Made by a program: the position numbers and the translations under genes. Of a stretch of 64,000 bases of DNA, positions 1 through 8,461 are shown one piece after another (position 1 is the stretch's first letter; the number at the start of each line of letters is the position of its first letter). The DNA lies in contig NZ_JADWOX010000006.1 in assembly GCF_016135805.1 (NCBI RefSeq), positions 62,001-126,000 on the forward strand, in the 5' to 3' direction. Origin of the DNA: Caulobacter hibisci. Its GTDB lineage: Bacteria; Pseudomonadota; Alphaproteobacteria; Caulobacterales; Caulobacteraceae. The notes below the pieces were generated by a model that ran no database searches, was not told the origin of the DNA, and saw nothing but the letters and a program-made list of their open reading frames with translations.

Positions 1-1
1 G

Positions 2-97
2 CACCTCTTCAGCCGCACGGGCCATTGGGTCCAGTGGGAGCGGGCCGACACGTTCAACGCCATCACCCTGGCCTTCCTGGCTCAGCGCAGCCTCTAG
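2..97 (+). CDS. alpha/beta hydrolase, C-terminal end only (partial)
   Basis: The window opens inside a gene. The last 31 residues are readable and end at the TAG at 95-97. They contain a Gly-His-Trp step followed by an amphipathic helix ending in FLAQRSL, which is how alpha/beta hydrolases of the meta-cleavage product hydrolase group (MhpC/BphD/HsaD) finish; the His would be the catalytic-triad histidine. The stop is 11 bases before the ATG of the FAD hydroxylase, so the two probably share a transcript. With an extradiol dioxygenase 2.8 kb downstream, a C-C bond hydrolase acting on a ring-cleavage product is the natural reading, but only the tail is visible, so substrate class is inferred from context. 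Confidence 0.6.
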   Translation, partial: HLFSRTGHWVQWERADTFNAITLAFLAQRSL

Positions 98-108
98 GAT
101 TTCAGAAC

Positions 109-1794
109 ATGACCCCGTCCCATACTTCCCCCGTCGTGGTGGCGGGCGCCGGACCCGTCGGCATGTCCACCGCCATCGCCCTGGCCTTGCGCGGCGTCGA
201 CGTCATCGTCGTCGAACCACGCACCGCCGGCCAGCCGCCCAGCGCCAAGTGCAACACGGTCGCGGCCCGGACCATGGAGATCTTCCGCCAGTTCGGCGTC
301 GCCGACGCCGTGCGCGCCGCCGGCCTTCCCGACGATTATCCGACCGACACCATTTACTGCACCAGCATCAGCGGGCCGGAGCTGACCCGCCTGACCATGC
401 CGGCGCGAAACGAGCGCGAAAAACCGGGCTTTCTGGACAGCGCCTGGCGCACGCCCGAGCCCATGGTGCGGGTCAGTCAGCTCTATCTGGAACCGATCCT
501 GTTCGAGCGCCTCAAGCGCACGCCCGAGATCACCGTCCTCAACGAGACCGCTGTGGAGCGCTACGAGCAGGACGCAGAGGGTGTGACCGTCCATTGCCGC
601 CGCCAGCCCGACGGCGAGGCCTTCACCATTCGCACCCAGTATCTGGTCGGTTGCGACGGCGGACGCAGCCCGATCCGCAAGGCCATGGGCGTCAAGCTCG
701 TCGGCGACGCCGAGTTGGGCCGCACGCGGAGCACCCTGATCCGGGCCCCGGGCCTCAAGGCCCTGTTCGGCAAGCGACGGCCCGCCTGGATGAGCTGGGT
801 GGTCAACGACAAGGTGCGCGGCAATGTCGTGGCCATTGACGGCAGAGACACCTGGCTGGTCCACCGGTCCATGCCCGCAGGCGTTAGCGACTACGACGCG
901 CTGGACTTCGACCAGTCGATCCGCGACGTGCTGGGCGTAGGTCAGGAGTTCACCTGGGAGGTGCTCAATCACGAGGACTGGATCGGCCGGCGCCTGGTCG
1001 CCGAGCGCTTCCGCGACGGACGGGTGTTCATCGCTGGCGACGCGGCTCACCTCTGGGTGCCTTTCGCCGGTTACGGCATGAACGCGGGTATCGCCGACGG
1101 CGTGAACCTGGCCTGGACCCTGGCGGCGGCCGTCAATGGCTGGGCCGAGCCGGCTATCGTCGACGCCTACGAGGCCGAGCGCCACCCGATCACCGAGCAG
1201 GTGTCGAAGTTCGCCATGCGCAAGGTGATCGAGAACGTCGAAGCCATGGGCAAGGGCAATGTCCCAGCGGCGCTGGCGGCCAAGGGCCCGGTCGGGATGG
1301 GCCTCAGGGCGCTGCTGGGCAAGAAGCTCTATGACATCAACGTCCCGCAGTTCGCGCCCGAAGGACTCAACTTCGGCTACTTTTACGATCGATCTCCGAT
1401 TATCGCCTATGATGGCGAGGCCCCGCCGACCTACACGATGGGCGAGATTACGCCCTCGACCGTGCCGGGCTGCCGGATGCCCCACTTCTGGCTGGGCGAG
1501 CGCTCGGTCTATGACGAACTGGATCTCGACTACACCTTGGTGCGCTTCGATCCATCGGTCAGCGTCGAGCCGCTGGTCGCCGCCGCGGCGGCCGCGGGCC
1601 TGCCGCTCAAGGTGCTCGACGCCCCCAAGCCGGATTTGCCCAAGGCCTTCAAGACCGCCCTGTTGATCGTCCGTCACGATCAACAGGTGGTCTGGCGCGG
1701 GGACGCCGTCCCAGGCGCTCCGGGCGATCTCGTCCAAGTCCTGCGCGGCGCGATGTCGGCCCAGCCGTCGCAACTTGTGGCTTCCACCGGTTGA
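109..1794 (+). CDS. FAD-dependent aromatic hydroxylase (PheA/TfdB/MhpA family)
   Basis: Predicted single-component flavoprotein monooxygenase of 561 residues that would hydroxylate a phenolic ring using NAD(P)H and O2 in the cytoplasm. The N-terminus has the FAD-binding GAGPVG loop (about residues 13-18), a GCDGG segment near residue 180 matches the DG motif, and GDAAHLWVPFAGYGMN near residue 312 is the second FAD-binding motif of the family. The C-terminal 150 residues form the thioredoxin-like extension seen in phenol hydroxylase-type members. I start at the ATG at 109 because it places the Rossmann strand at the usual distance; an in-frame upstream start at 25 would overlap the hydrolase. 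It is the first full gene of the ring-degradation cluster. The exact substrate cannot be read from sequence. Confidence 0.88.
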   Translation: MTPSHTSPVVVAGAGPVGMSTAIALALRGVDVIVVEPRTAGQPPSAKCNTVAARTMEIFRQFGVADAVRAAGLPDDYPTDTIYCTSISGPELTRLTMPARNEREKPGFLDSAWRTPEPMVRVSQLYLEPILFERLKRTPEITVLNETAVERYEQDAEGVTVHCRRQPDGEAFTIRTQYLVGCDGGRSPIRKAMGVKLVGDAELGRTRSTLIRAPGLKALFGKRRPAWMSWVVNDKVRGNVVAIDGRDTWLVHRSMPAGVSDYDALDFDQSIRDVLGVGQEFTWEVLNHEDWIGRRLVAERFRDGRVFIAGDAAHLWVPFAGYGMNAGIADGVNLAWTLAAAVNGWAEPAIVDAYEAERHPITEQVSKFAMRKVIENVEAMGKGNVPAALAAKGPVGMGLRALLGKKLYDINVPQFAPEGLNFGYFYDRSPIIAYDGEAPPTYTMGEITPSTVPGCRMPHFWLGERSVYDELDLDYTLVRFDPSVSVEPLVAAAAAAGLPLKVLDAPKPDLPKAFKTALLIVRHDQQVVWRGDAVPGAPGDLVQVLRGAMSAQPSQLVASTG

Positions 1795-1821
1795 GGGTGC
1801 GCGCGACAATCAGGCGCCTCC

Positions 1822-2751
1822 ATGGTTTTTGAGGCGGGGATTCGAACGGTGCTGCTCAGACGCCACAATCTCAACCAGTTGCCCATCCTGCGAGAGCTGC
1901 TGCGCACTCGCAGCGTCAGCCGCACCGCCGAGCTGGTGGGCCTCAGCCAGTCGGCGGTGAGCGCGGCGCTCTCGCGCCTGCGTGAGACCTTCAACGACGA
2001 TTTGCTGGTGATGGTGGGCCGCCGGCTGGAGCTGACCGAGCGCGGGGCCGAGCTGATCGAGCAGACCGAACGGGCTTATCTCGAGGTCGAGACCCTCCTT
2101 CGACCACCTCAGTTCGATCCGCTTGAGGAAACGCGCCGCTTCATCGTCGCCACGGCCGACTATGTGTCGCTTCTGATCGCCCCGCCGCTGACCCGCCTCC
2201 TGGCCCAACAGGCCCCCAATGCTTCGGTGCACTTCATCGACGTGCCGGGCAACGTCGCCTCGGAGGTTATTCGCGGCACCATCGACCTGGTCATGGTGCC
2301 GTCCGACACCGCCGAGGGCGTCTATGACGGCAGCTCGATGCCGCTGTTCGACGACGAGATGGTGGTCATTTCCTCGCGCGCCCACCGCGGCTTCGCAGGA
2401 CCGCTGACGCGCGAGATCTACGAGACCAGTCGCCACGCGATGTTCCAAATGTCGCCCAAGATCGAAACCACCCATCAGATCCTGGGCATGCGCGAAGGCG
2501 GGATCGAGCAGCACAACCGTGTCATCGTCCAGCAGTTCACAGCCCTGCCGGCGATCGTGGCCAGCACCGACTGCCTGGCCCTCGTCCAGCGACGGATCGC
2601 CGAACGCTTCGCCCGAGTGCTCGACATCGAGATCCACACCCCGCCGTTCGAAATGTCGCCAGTCCATGTCTGCGCCTATTGGGGGCGGTCGATGGAGCGA
2701 GATCCGGCCCATGCCTGGTTTCGCGGGCTGCTCAAGGAAATCCATCCCTAG
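1822..2751 (+). CDS. LysR-family transcriptional regulator (NodD/PnbR-like)
   Basis: A 309-residue LysR-type regulator. Residues about 15-75 form the winged helix-turn-helix, with the typical run LSQSAVSAALSRLRETFND followed by a wing, and the rest is the effector-binding domain ending in the WGRSMERDPAHAWFR helix common in NodD-like members. It lies between the FAD hydroxylase and the extradiol dioxygenase on the same strand, so it probably controls the aromatic cluster in response to a pathway compound (inference). The ATG at 1822 lacks a clear ribosome binding site; a GTG at 1849, preceded by GGGGAT, would start closer to the conserved HTH and is a credible alternative. Confidence 0.88.
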   Translation: MVFEAGIRTVLLRRHNLNQLPILRELLRTRSVSRTAELVGLSQSAVSAALSRLRETFNDDLLVMVGRRLELTERGAELIEQTERAYLEVETLLRPPQFDPLEETRRFIVATADYVSLLIAPPLTRLLAQQAPNASVHFIDVPGNVASEVIRGTIDLVMVPSDTAEGVYDGSSMPLFDDEMVVISSRAHRGFAGPLTREIYETSRHAMFQMSPKIETTHQILGMREGGIEQHNRVIVQQFTALPAIVASTDCLALVQRRIAERFARVLDIEIHTPPFEMSPVHVCAYWGRSMERDPAHAWFRGLLKEIHP

Positions 2752-2866
2752 GGCGGCACCTATCGAGCCGCCTGATACCTCGCCGTGAACTATCGAATTA
2801 TCGCCGGGCTCGGGGTCGGTCAGCTTCTTCGTCAAGTCGCAGACGACGACGAACCGAGGCGAGGCC

Positions 2867-3847
2867 ATGCTCAAGACCCCCAAGTCCACCGATCGTATCG
2901 ATACCCGCATCGGCTACGTGGTGGTGGAATCCAATCGGCTGGATCGCTGGCGCGTCTTCGGGGCCGAGGGCCTGGGGATGCATGTCGATACACTTGAGGA
3001 CGGCGCCCTGGTGTTCCGGCTCGACGACCGGCAAGTGCGCATCCTGGTCCGACCGGGCAAGGCCGAGGACGTGGTCGCCCTGGGCTGGGAGTTCGAGGAC
3101 GAGATCGAGCTGGCGGCCATGCGCGAGCGTCTTTCGGCCCACGGCGTGTCCTACGAGCGCCAAGCCGGATCCGAGGCCCTGCAGCGCGGCGTCGACGACT
3201 ACTGGGTCTTCGACGGTCCCAAGGGCCTGCGGATGGAGTTGTTCGCCGGGCCGCGCAAATCCAACCAGCCGCTCCGGATCAAGGGCGGGGGCTTCGTCGC
3301 CGGCGAGTTGGGTCTGGGGCATGTGGCTATCCTCACCCAGAGGCCCGAGGCGGTGATCGACCAGTTGCAGGCGCTGTTCGACGCGCGGCTTTCCGACAAC
3401 ATCACCGATCGCCTGTCCGGCATCGAGATGGAGTTCACCTTCCTGCACATGAACCCCCGCCACCATTCCGTCGCCGTAGCCGCCACCGCAGGACGCCGGG
3501 TCGATCCAATCGGCAAGCGGGTGCAACACCTGATGATCGAGGCCGCGAGCCTGGACGATGTCAGTCAGGCCTATCGGCGCTGCAAGGACCTGGGCTTCCG
3601 CATCGCCATGAGCGTGGGCCAACATCCCAACGACCAGAACATTTCCTTCTATGTCGTCACCCCGTCCGGCTTCGAGATGGAACTGGGCTGGAATCCGGTC
3701 CTCATCGAGGACGAGGCCAGCTGGGTCCCGGAAACCTACCGGGGCATCAGCAAGTGGGGGCATCGGCCCGAGGGAAAACCCTCCCTGGGCGAAGTCGCCG
3801 CGGCCCTGGGGCGCGTTGTCGGCTCGATCATCCGGCCCGCCGGCTAG
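2867..3847 (+). CDS. extradiol ring-cleavage dioxygenase, two VOC domains (BphC/HsaC type)
   Basis: Predicted Fe(II) dioxygenase opening a catecholic ring next to the hydroxyls (meta cleavage). The 326 residues form two vicinal-oxygen-chelate repeats. The C-terminal repeat carries the expected metal ligands: His in LGHVAIL (about residue 148), His in VQHLMIE (about 219) and Glu in FEMELGW (about 269), plus the HHS pair before the second His that lines the active site. The N-terminal repeat lacks ligands, as is normal for type I two-domain enzymes of the biphenyl/steroid group. It follows the LysR gene and precedes the MFS carrier. The combination with a hydroxylase, a C-C hydrolase and an HsaA-like oxygenase resembles steroid, biphenyl and terpenoid ring degradation, but the natural substrate remains unknown. 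Confidence 0.9.
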   Translation: MLKTPKSTDRIDTRIGYVVVESNRLDRWRVFGAEGLGMHVDTLEDGALVFRLDDRQVRILVRPGKAEDVVALGWEFEDEIELAAMRERLSAHGVSYERQAGSEALQRGVDDYWVFDGPKGLRMELFAGPRKSNQPLRIKGGGFVAGELGLGHVAILTQRPEAVIDQLQALFDARLSDNITDRLSGIEMEFTFLHMNPRHHSVAVAATAGRRVDPIGKRVQHLMIEAASLDDVSQAYRRCKDLGFRIAMSVGQHPNDQNISFYVVTPSGFEMELGWNPVLIEDEASWVPETYRGISKWGHRPEGKPSLGEVAAALGRVVGSIIRPAG

Positions 3848-3911
3848 GCGCCTGTCCGGCCCGGGCCAAGACCCCAAAAACAACTCAAAAAATGATCCCA
3901 GGGAGGGACGC

Positions 3912-5162
3912 ATGGATCGAACCCAACAGGGCGCAAGCCCCGGCGCCGAGCAGGATTCCGGCCAGGCCTGGCGCATGGCGGTCGCGGTCGCCGTCTGCTT
4001 GGTCGTCAGCTCACCGGCGCTTTCGCTCTACACGTCCGGGGTTTTCATGAAGCCGGTCGTCGAGGCTTTGGGGTGGTCGCGGGGCGGGTTTTCCGCCGCC
4101 TCGGCGATCGGAGGGCTGACAGCCGCCTTCGCCGCGCCGTTCATCGGCCGACTCGTGGATCGCAAGGGCGCGCGGTTCACTCTGCTGCTGGGCGTACCCC
4201 TGATGGCCTGCGGGTTCTTTCTGACCGCGGGGCTGGCCCACTCGCCCGCGACCTACATGGCCTTCGCCGTGTTGGGCGGCCTGGTGGCGCCTGTGCAGTC
4301 GTCCATGCCGTATGCGCGGATCATCGTGGGCTGGTTTACCAAACGGCGCGGCCTGGCGCTCGGCGTCGCCCTTAGCGGCGTTGGCGTCGGCGCCGCGGTC
4401 GCGCCCCGGATCAGCCAGATCCTGATCGAACAGCATGGCTGGCGCTTCGCCCACGCCATGCTGGGCGTGGCGGTCCTGGTCATCGCCTATCCGGTCATCC
4501 TGCTGGCGCTCAAGGCCCCGACCCCGCAGGCCAAGACCGCGCCATCAGCCGCGCCGGCTCCAGGGGCGGGCGGAGTGAGCGTGCGCCAGGCGCTCAAGAG
4601 CCGGATCTTCTGGGTCATGGCGTTTGGCTTCTTCACGAACGCCGCGGCCGTCAATGGCGCGGTCGTCCACCTTCCAGCTCTGATCACCGACAGGGGCCAT
4701 TCACCGGGGCTAGCCGCGACCATCGCGGGCCTGTTTGGCGTCACCATGCTGCTGGGGCGGTTGATGGCCGGGTGGTTCGTAGACCGCCACGCCGCCTCGA
4801 AAGTCGCCTTCTGGCTCTTCGTTCCTGTTACCGCCGCGCTCCTGGTCCTGGCCACCGGAGTGGGTGGGGTGCCGGTGATCATCGCCTGCGCCGTCTGCGT
4901 CGGCATCGCCATGGGCGCGGAGATCGATCTGGTGGCCCTGCTGGTCTCGCGCAATTTCGGCCTGGCTCATTTCAGCGAGATCTACGGCTACCAGCTGCTG
5001 CTCTTCACCATCGGCATCGCTTTGGGGCCGGCGATCCTTGGCCGGGTGTTCGACCAGCATGGCGGTTACGGACCGGGCCTGGTGGGCCTGGCGGCCGCTT
5101 CCCTGGTCGGTGCCCTTGCCCTCCTGTCGCTGGGCGAGCCTGCGCCGCCCGCACCGATCTGA
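3912..5162 (+). CDS. MFS transporter
   Basis: A 416-residue major facilitator superfamily permease with about twelve hydrophobic segments. The loop between helices 2 and 3 reads GRLVDRKGARFTLLLG, the MFS motif A. The start ATG at 3912 is preceded by a strong GGGAGGG ribosome binding site at 3901-3907; a longer open frame begins upstream but would overlap the dioxygenase. It sits inside the ring-degradation cluster with only 64 bases after the dioxygenase, so uptake of the aromatic substrate or an intermediate is the likely job. The sequence resembles the monocarboxylate/oxalate-formate branch (OFA/MCT-like) more than sugar carriers, but I cannot fix the substrate. Confidence 0.87.
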   Translation: MDRTQQGASPGAEQDSGQAWRMAVAVAVCLVVSSPALSLYTSGVFMKPVVEALGWSRGGFSAASAIGGLTAAFAAPFIGRLVDRKGARFTLLLGVPLMACGFFLTAGLAHSPATYMAFAVLGGLVAPVQSSMPYARIIVGWFTKRRGLALGVALSGVGVGAAVAPRISQILIEQHGWRFAHAMLGVAVLVIAYPVILLALKAPTPQAKTAPSAAPAPGAGGVSVRQALKSRIFWVMAFGFFTNAAAVNGAVVHLPALITDRGHSPGLAATIAGLFGVTMLLGRLMAGWFVDRHAASKVAFWLFVPVTAALLVLATGVGGVPVIIACAVCVGIAMGAEIDLVALLVSRNFGLAHFSEIYGYQLLLFTIGIALGPAILGRVFDQHGGYGPGLVGLAAASLVGALALLSLGEPAPPAPI

Positions 5163-5223
5163 CGACCCAACCGGCTCGCACCTAGCCAGCCCACCCCCAT
5201 CCTTGAACAGCCCGGAGACCGCC

Positions 5224-6438
5224 ATGTCCCTGCAAGACACCAACGCCTCGACGGCCGCCGCGCCGACGCCGACGCCGGAGGACCTGCTCGCGCGCGCCTT
5301 GGCCCTGGTGCCGGTCCTCAAGGGGCGGGCCGCCGCCTGTGAGGCCAATCGCGCCGTGCTCGACGACACCGTCGCCGATTTCTTGCAGGCGGAGTTCTAT
5401 CGCATGCTGCAGCCGGCAGCCTATGGCGGCTACGAGATGCACCCGATGAGCTTGTTTCGCGTCGCCATGGCGCTGGCCAAGGGCTGCCCGTCCAGCGCTT
5501 GGTGCTTGAACCTCGTCGCGGTGCATAACTGGGAACTGGCCCTTTATCCGCCGCAAGCGGCCCAGGACGTCTGGGGCGCCGATCCCGACACCCGCATCTC
5601 GTCCTCCTATGCGCCGTTCGGCAAGATCGAGCGGGTTGACGGCGGCTTCAAGGTCAGCGGGCGTTGGCCGTGGTCGAGCGGCAGCGACCACTGTCAGTGG
5701 GTCTTCCTTGGCGGCATGGCGCCGACACAGGAGGGCGCCTTCATGCCCGACATGCGCGTCTTCCTTATCCCGCGCAGCGATTACCGGATTGATGACACCT
5801 GGCACGTGATGGGGCTCAAGGGCACCGGCAGCAAGGACATCGTCGTCGACGGCGCCTTCGTGCCCGAGCATCGCACCCACAAGTTCCTCGACAGCTTCAT
5901 GATGCAGGACGTGGGGCTGGAGACCTTCACCTCTCCGAACTACCGCTATCCGTTCGGCGTCATCTTCGCCTACTGCCTGTCGGTGGTGACCCTGGGGATG
6001 GCCGACGGGGCGCTAGAGGAGTTCCGCGCCCAGATGCGCGAGCGCGTCGGCGCCTATGACGGGGCCAAGGCGCTGGAAGATCCCTTCGTGCGCCAGCGCC
6101 TGGCCGAGGCCGAAGCGCTGATCCGCGGCGCCCACGCCAGCCTGGAGGCGGCCTTCGCCGAGATGGATGCCCTTCTGGCGGCGGGCGCGCCCTTGCCCGT
6201 CGAACTGCGGGTGCAGAACAAGTGGAACGCCCAGCACACAGCCAAAACCGCCATGCAGGCCATCGAGCTTCTGTTCAAGGCCACCGGCGGGCGCGGCATC
6301 CGCGAGGAAAACCCTATGCAGCGTTACTTCCGGGACGTGCACGCCGCCTCCAACCACGCCTATCTCAACGCCGACAAGGGCGCGATCAACGCCGGCGGCG
6401 TGCTGATGGGCGCCCAGACCATGGACTTCGCCCTGTGA
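5224..6438 (+). CDS. acyl-CoA dehydrogenase-like flavin monooxygenase, oxygenase component (HsaA/HpaB-C2 type)
   Basis: A 404-residue member of the acyl-CoA dehydrogenase fold that, in two-component monooxygenases, uses reduced flavin from a separate reductase to hydroxylate phenols. Visible family features are the helical N-domain, the beta-barrel stretch with GRWPWSSGSDHCQW near residue 157, the segment GLKGTGSKDIVV near residue 199, and a C-terminal helical domain ending in a DVHAASNHAYLN motif (about residue 375), typical of the HsaA group. The start at 5224 follows a GGAG at 5214-5217. The stop overlaps the GTG start of the flavin reductase (GTGA), the usual oxygenase-reductase arrangement. 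That reductase is truncated here, so this oxygenase would need reduced flavin from elsewhere. Confidence 0.87.
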   Translation: MSLQDTNASTAAAPTPTPEDLLARALALVPVLKGRAAACEANRAVLDDTVADFLQAEFYRMLQPAAYGGYEMHPMSLFRVAMALAKGCPSSAWCLNLVAVHNWELALYPPQAAQDVWGADPDTRISSSYAPFGKIERVDGGFKVSGRWPWSSGSDHCQWVFLGGMAPTQEGAFMPDMRVFLIPRSDYRIDDTWHVMGLKGTGSKDIVVDGAFVPEHRTHKFLDSFMMQDVGLETFTSPNYRYPFGVIFAYCLSVVTLGMADGALEEFRAQMRERVGAYDGAKALEDPFVRQRLAEAEALIRGAHASLEAAFAEMDALLAAGAPLPVELRVQNKWNAQHTAKTAMQAIELLFKATGGRGIREENPMQRYFRDVHAASNHAYLNADKGAINAGGVLMGAQTMDFAL

Positions 6439-6880
6439 GCGTCCTGCCGCCCGTCGACGCCGGGCGGTTTCGCCGGGCCATGGCCCGCATGCCGGGGGCG
6501 GTCTCGGTCGTCACCGTGCAGGCGCCCGAGGCCCGGTATGGACGGACGGTCAGCGCGGTGATGTCGCTGAGCGCCGATCCGCCCAGCCTGCTGGTCAGCC
6601 TGCTGGCCACCGCGCCGATCGCCGAAGCCGTCGTCAGGGTCGGAGCGTTTTCCTTGGCGGTAGGCTCTGAGGCCAACCTGCAGACCGCCATGGCCTTCGC
6701 CGGTCAGCCGCCGATGCCTATGGAGCAGCGCTTCACGGCGGGGCGGTGGCGCGCCAGGGGCAGCGGTCTGTGGCTCGACCAGGCCAGCGTCAATCTCGAC
6801 TGCCGGGTGACCCAGATCATGGACATCGCCACCCACCGGGTGATCGCCGCCGAGGTCGTGACCCCAGAAAATACCGATGC
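6435..6880 (+). pseudogene. flavin reductase, truncated 3' end (two-component monooxygenase partner)
   Basis: Starts at a GTG overlapping the stop of the oxygenase gene. About 145 residues match the flavin reductase-like (FMN-binding split barrel) family: RMPGAVSVVTV, the flavin loop around SLSADPPSLLVSL, and LDCRVTQIMDIATHRVIAAEVV near the end. After that valine the family pattern stops, where a full protein would add roughly 20-30 more residues including the usual aromatic-rich final strand. Instead the reading frame enters unrelated DNA that, in another frame, encodes the end of a LysR protein. The frame as written stays open to 7457, so a fusion of about 340 residues could be translated but would be missing the last strands. 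Function is probably lost. Confidence 0.72.
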
Positions 6881-7141
6881 TCCGTGCGCCCGACCCTGGT
6901 GGTTCCCCACTACATGGTCCTGGCCCCGATCATCGAGCAGGGCGATCTGGTGGCGGTGGTGCCCAGCCGGGTCGCCAGGGCTCTACAGCGCCACCATCCC
7001 CTGGAGATCGCCGCTTTGCCGATGGAAAGCCCGATCGTGGCCGTCAACATCGTCTGGCACCTGCGCCAGCAAAAGGACGAAGGCCGACGCTGGCTGCACG
7101 CCCTCATCGACGAAGCGCTGGACGCCGCCCCGCCAGCCTAG
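6881..7141 (+). pseudogene. LysR-family regulator, C-terminal remnant
   Basis: In the frame beginning at 6881 the DNA encodes RPTLVVPHYMVLAPII, then a VVPSRVARAL block and LPMESPIVAVNIVWHLRQQ ending with a WLHALIDEAL helix before the stop at 7139-7141. This is the last third of a LysR effector domain (the conserved VPSR and W-H-R pattern). No DNA-binding domain precedes it; the upstream DNA is the flavin reductase in a different frame. It is not a copy of the 1822-2751 regulator, whose C-terminus differs. The simplest reading is a deletion that removed the reductase 3' end and the LysR 5' two-thirds. Confidence 0.7.
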
Positions 7142-7165
7142 GCCGACGTTCAGACGCCGAGCGTC

Positions 7166-8341
7166 TCACCGTTTGCGGAGCGTATCGGCCAGATTGACGA
7201 TCGGCTTGGTCACCGCGCGCTTGAGTTTGCGGCCGGCTCCCGAGACGTGGGCGGCCCCGCTGAAGGCCGCCAGGCGCGGAAAAAGACCAAGGGCGTTGGT
7301 GCGATTGATCTCCGACTTGGCCGGGCCGTCCAGAACCCGCAGACCGTCCAGCGACTTGACCTCCATGCCCACCGCGGGCGCGGGCGCGAAAGGAAAGTCG
7401 CTGCCAAACAGGATGCGGCTGGGACCCACCAACTCCTTCAGTCCGGCCATGGCGTAGGGCGAGGGTGACAGCGCCGTGTCGAAATAGAACTTCCGGATGG
7501 CGCCCATCACCCCTTCGCCCGCCTTGGAGGCCAGCGCCGGCTGGTCGTTGGCCAGCGACAGCCGCCAGGCGATGTAAGGCAGGAAGCCGCCGGCGTGGGC
7601 CAAAATCCAAGTGATCGATGGATAGCGATGGAGCACGCCCTGGAAAATCAGGTTGGTGGCCGCTCGCGTCGTGTCGCAGACGAATTCCACCAGGTAGCCC
7701 GGGATCTGCAGATCCAGCTGTGAGCTGGTCGGGTGGAGATTGGGGTGGACGAACACCTTGGCCTTGCGCCTATTGAGTTCGGCCATGAGCTCGTCAAAGC
7801 GCGGATCGCCCAGGAAGACGCCTTCCGTGCTGCCCAGCAGCACCACGCCGTCGGCGTGCAGCACGTCCAGCGCATGGATGGCCTCAGCGCAGGCCGCCTC
7901 GGTAAAGGGCATGGGCAGGACGGCGAAGCTGCCAAAACGGCCCGGGTGCGCCGCCGACATCTCGGCGGCGAATTCGTTGCACGCCCGGGACAGGCTCTTG
8001 GCCTCCGGCAGGTCGCCGAAATAGACCCCCGGGGCGGAAAGCGAGACCAGGGCCGTCTGAACGCCATAGAGGTTCATCACGTCGAGCGACTTCTCCGGCG
8101 TCCAGTGGGGCAGGGGGGCGCCGGCCACCTCCTTGACCCCGTGGCGCTCCATCGCCGCGAGGAAGGCCGGCGGCACAATGTGATGGTGGACGTCGATGCG
8201 GTCGCGACGAAACCTGCCGCCGCGCGACGGGGGGGCAGGAGCGGGGCGGCCCTGGACCTCCGCGGCGAGCGCGCCCTGTGCCCCCGCGGCGCCCGCCGCC
8301 AGCAATCCGGAAAACACCATGCTCCGCCGATCCATCGTCAT
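7166..8341 (-). CDS. amidohydrolase family protein (ACMSD-like), probably exported
   Basis: A 391-residue metal-dependent hydrolase or decarboxylase of the amidohydrolase_2 (ACMSD) group. Metal ligands are visible in order: the HHH step in RIDVHHHIVPP, a His in KVFVHPN, a His in ILAHAGG and the Asp in LFGSDFPF. In aromatic catabolism such enzymes decarboxylate or hydrolyse ring-derived acids. The N-terminus reads MDRRSMVFSG followed by an Ala-rich hydrophobic stretch, which resembles a twin-arginine signal, so export is possible. I take the ATG at 8341 because AAGGA lies 8 bases upstream; the ATG at 8335 is an alternative. It is divergent from the TetR gene 120 bases away, so the TetR protein probably controls it. 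Confidence 0.85.
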   Translation of the reverse strand: MTMDRRSMVFSGLLAAGAAGAQGALAAEVQGRPAPAPPSRGGRFRRDRIDVHHHIVPPAFLAAMERHGVKEVAGAPLPHWTPEKSLDVMNLYGVQTALVSLSAPGVYFGDLPEAKSLSRACNEFAAEMSAAHPGRFGSFAVLPMPFTEAACAEAIHALDVLHADGVVLLGSTEGVFLGDPRFDELMAELNRRKAKVFVHPNLHPTSSQLDLQIPGYLVEFVCDTTRAATNLIFQGVLHRYPSITWILAHAGGFLPYIAWRLSLANDQPALASKAGEGVMGAIRKFYFDTALSPSPYAMAGLKELVGPSRILFGSDFPFAPAPAVGMEVKSLDGLRVLDGPAKSEINRTNALGLFPRLAAFSGAAHVSGAGRKLKRAVTKPIVNLADTLRKR

Positions 8342-8461
8342 TCCGCCGTCCTTTGAGTGTCGCTGCATTCGTCGGCAGTGACAACGAAAAGGAAACCCGT
8401 TGGTTTCCTTAAGGCGACGGATTGGGCGTGAGGTTTGGCGCGGGGCCGCTATGGTCGGCCG

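Noticed and set aside
94..1809. Long minus-strand open frame opposite the FAD hydroxylase
   Set aside because: Antisense shadow of a well-supported gene in a GC-rich genome; its composition (Gly, Arg, His, Ala) and lack of any motif are typical of such shadows.
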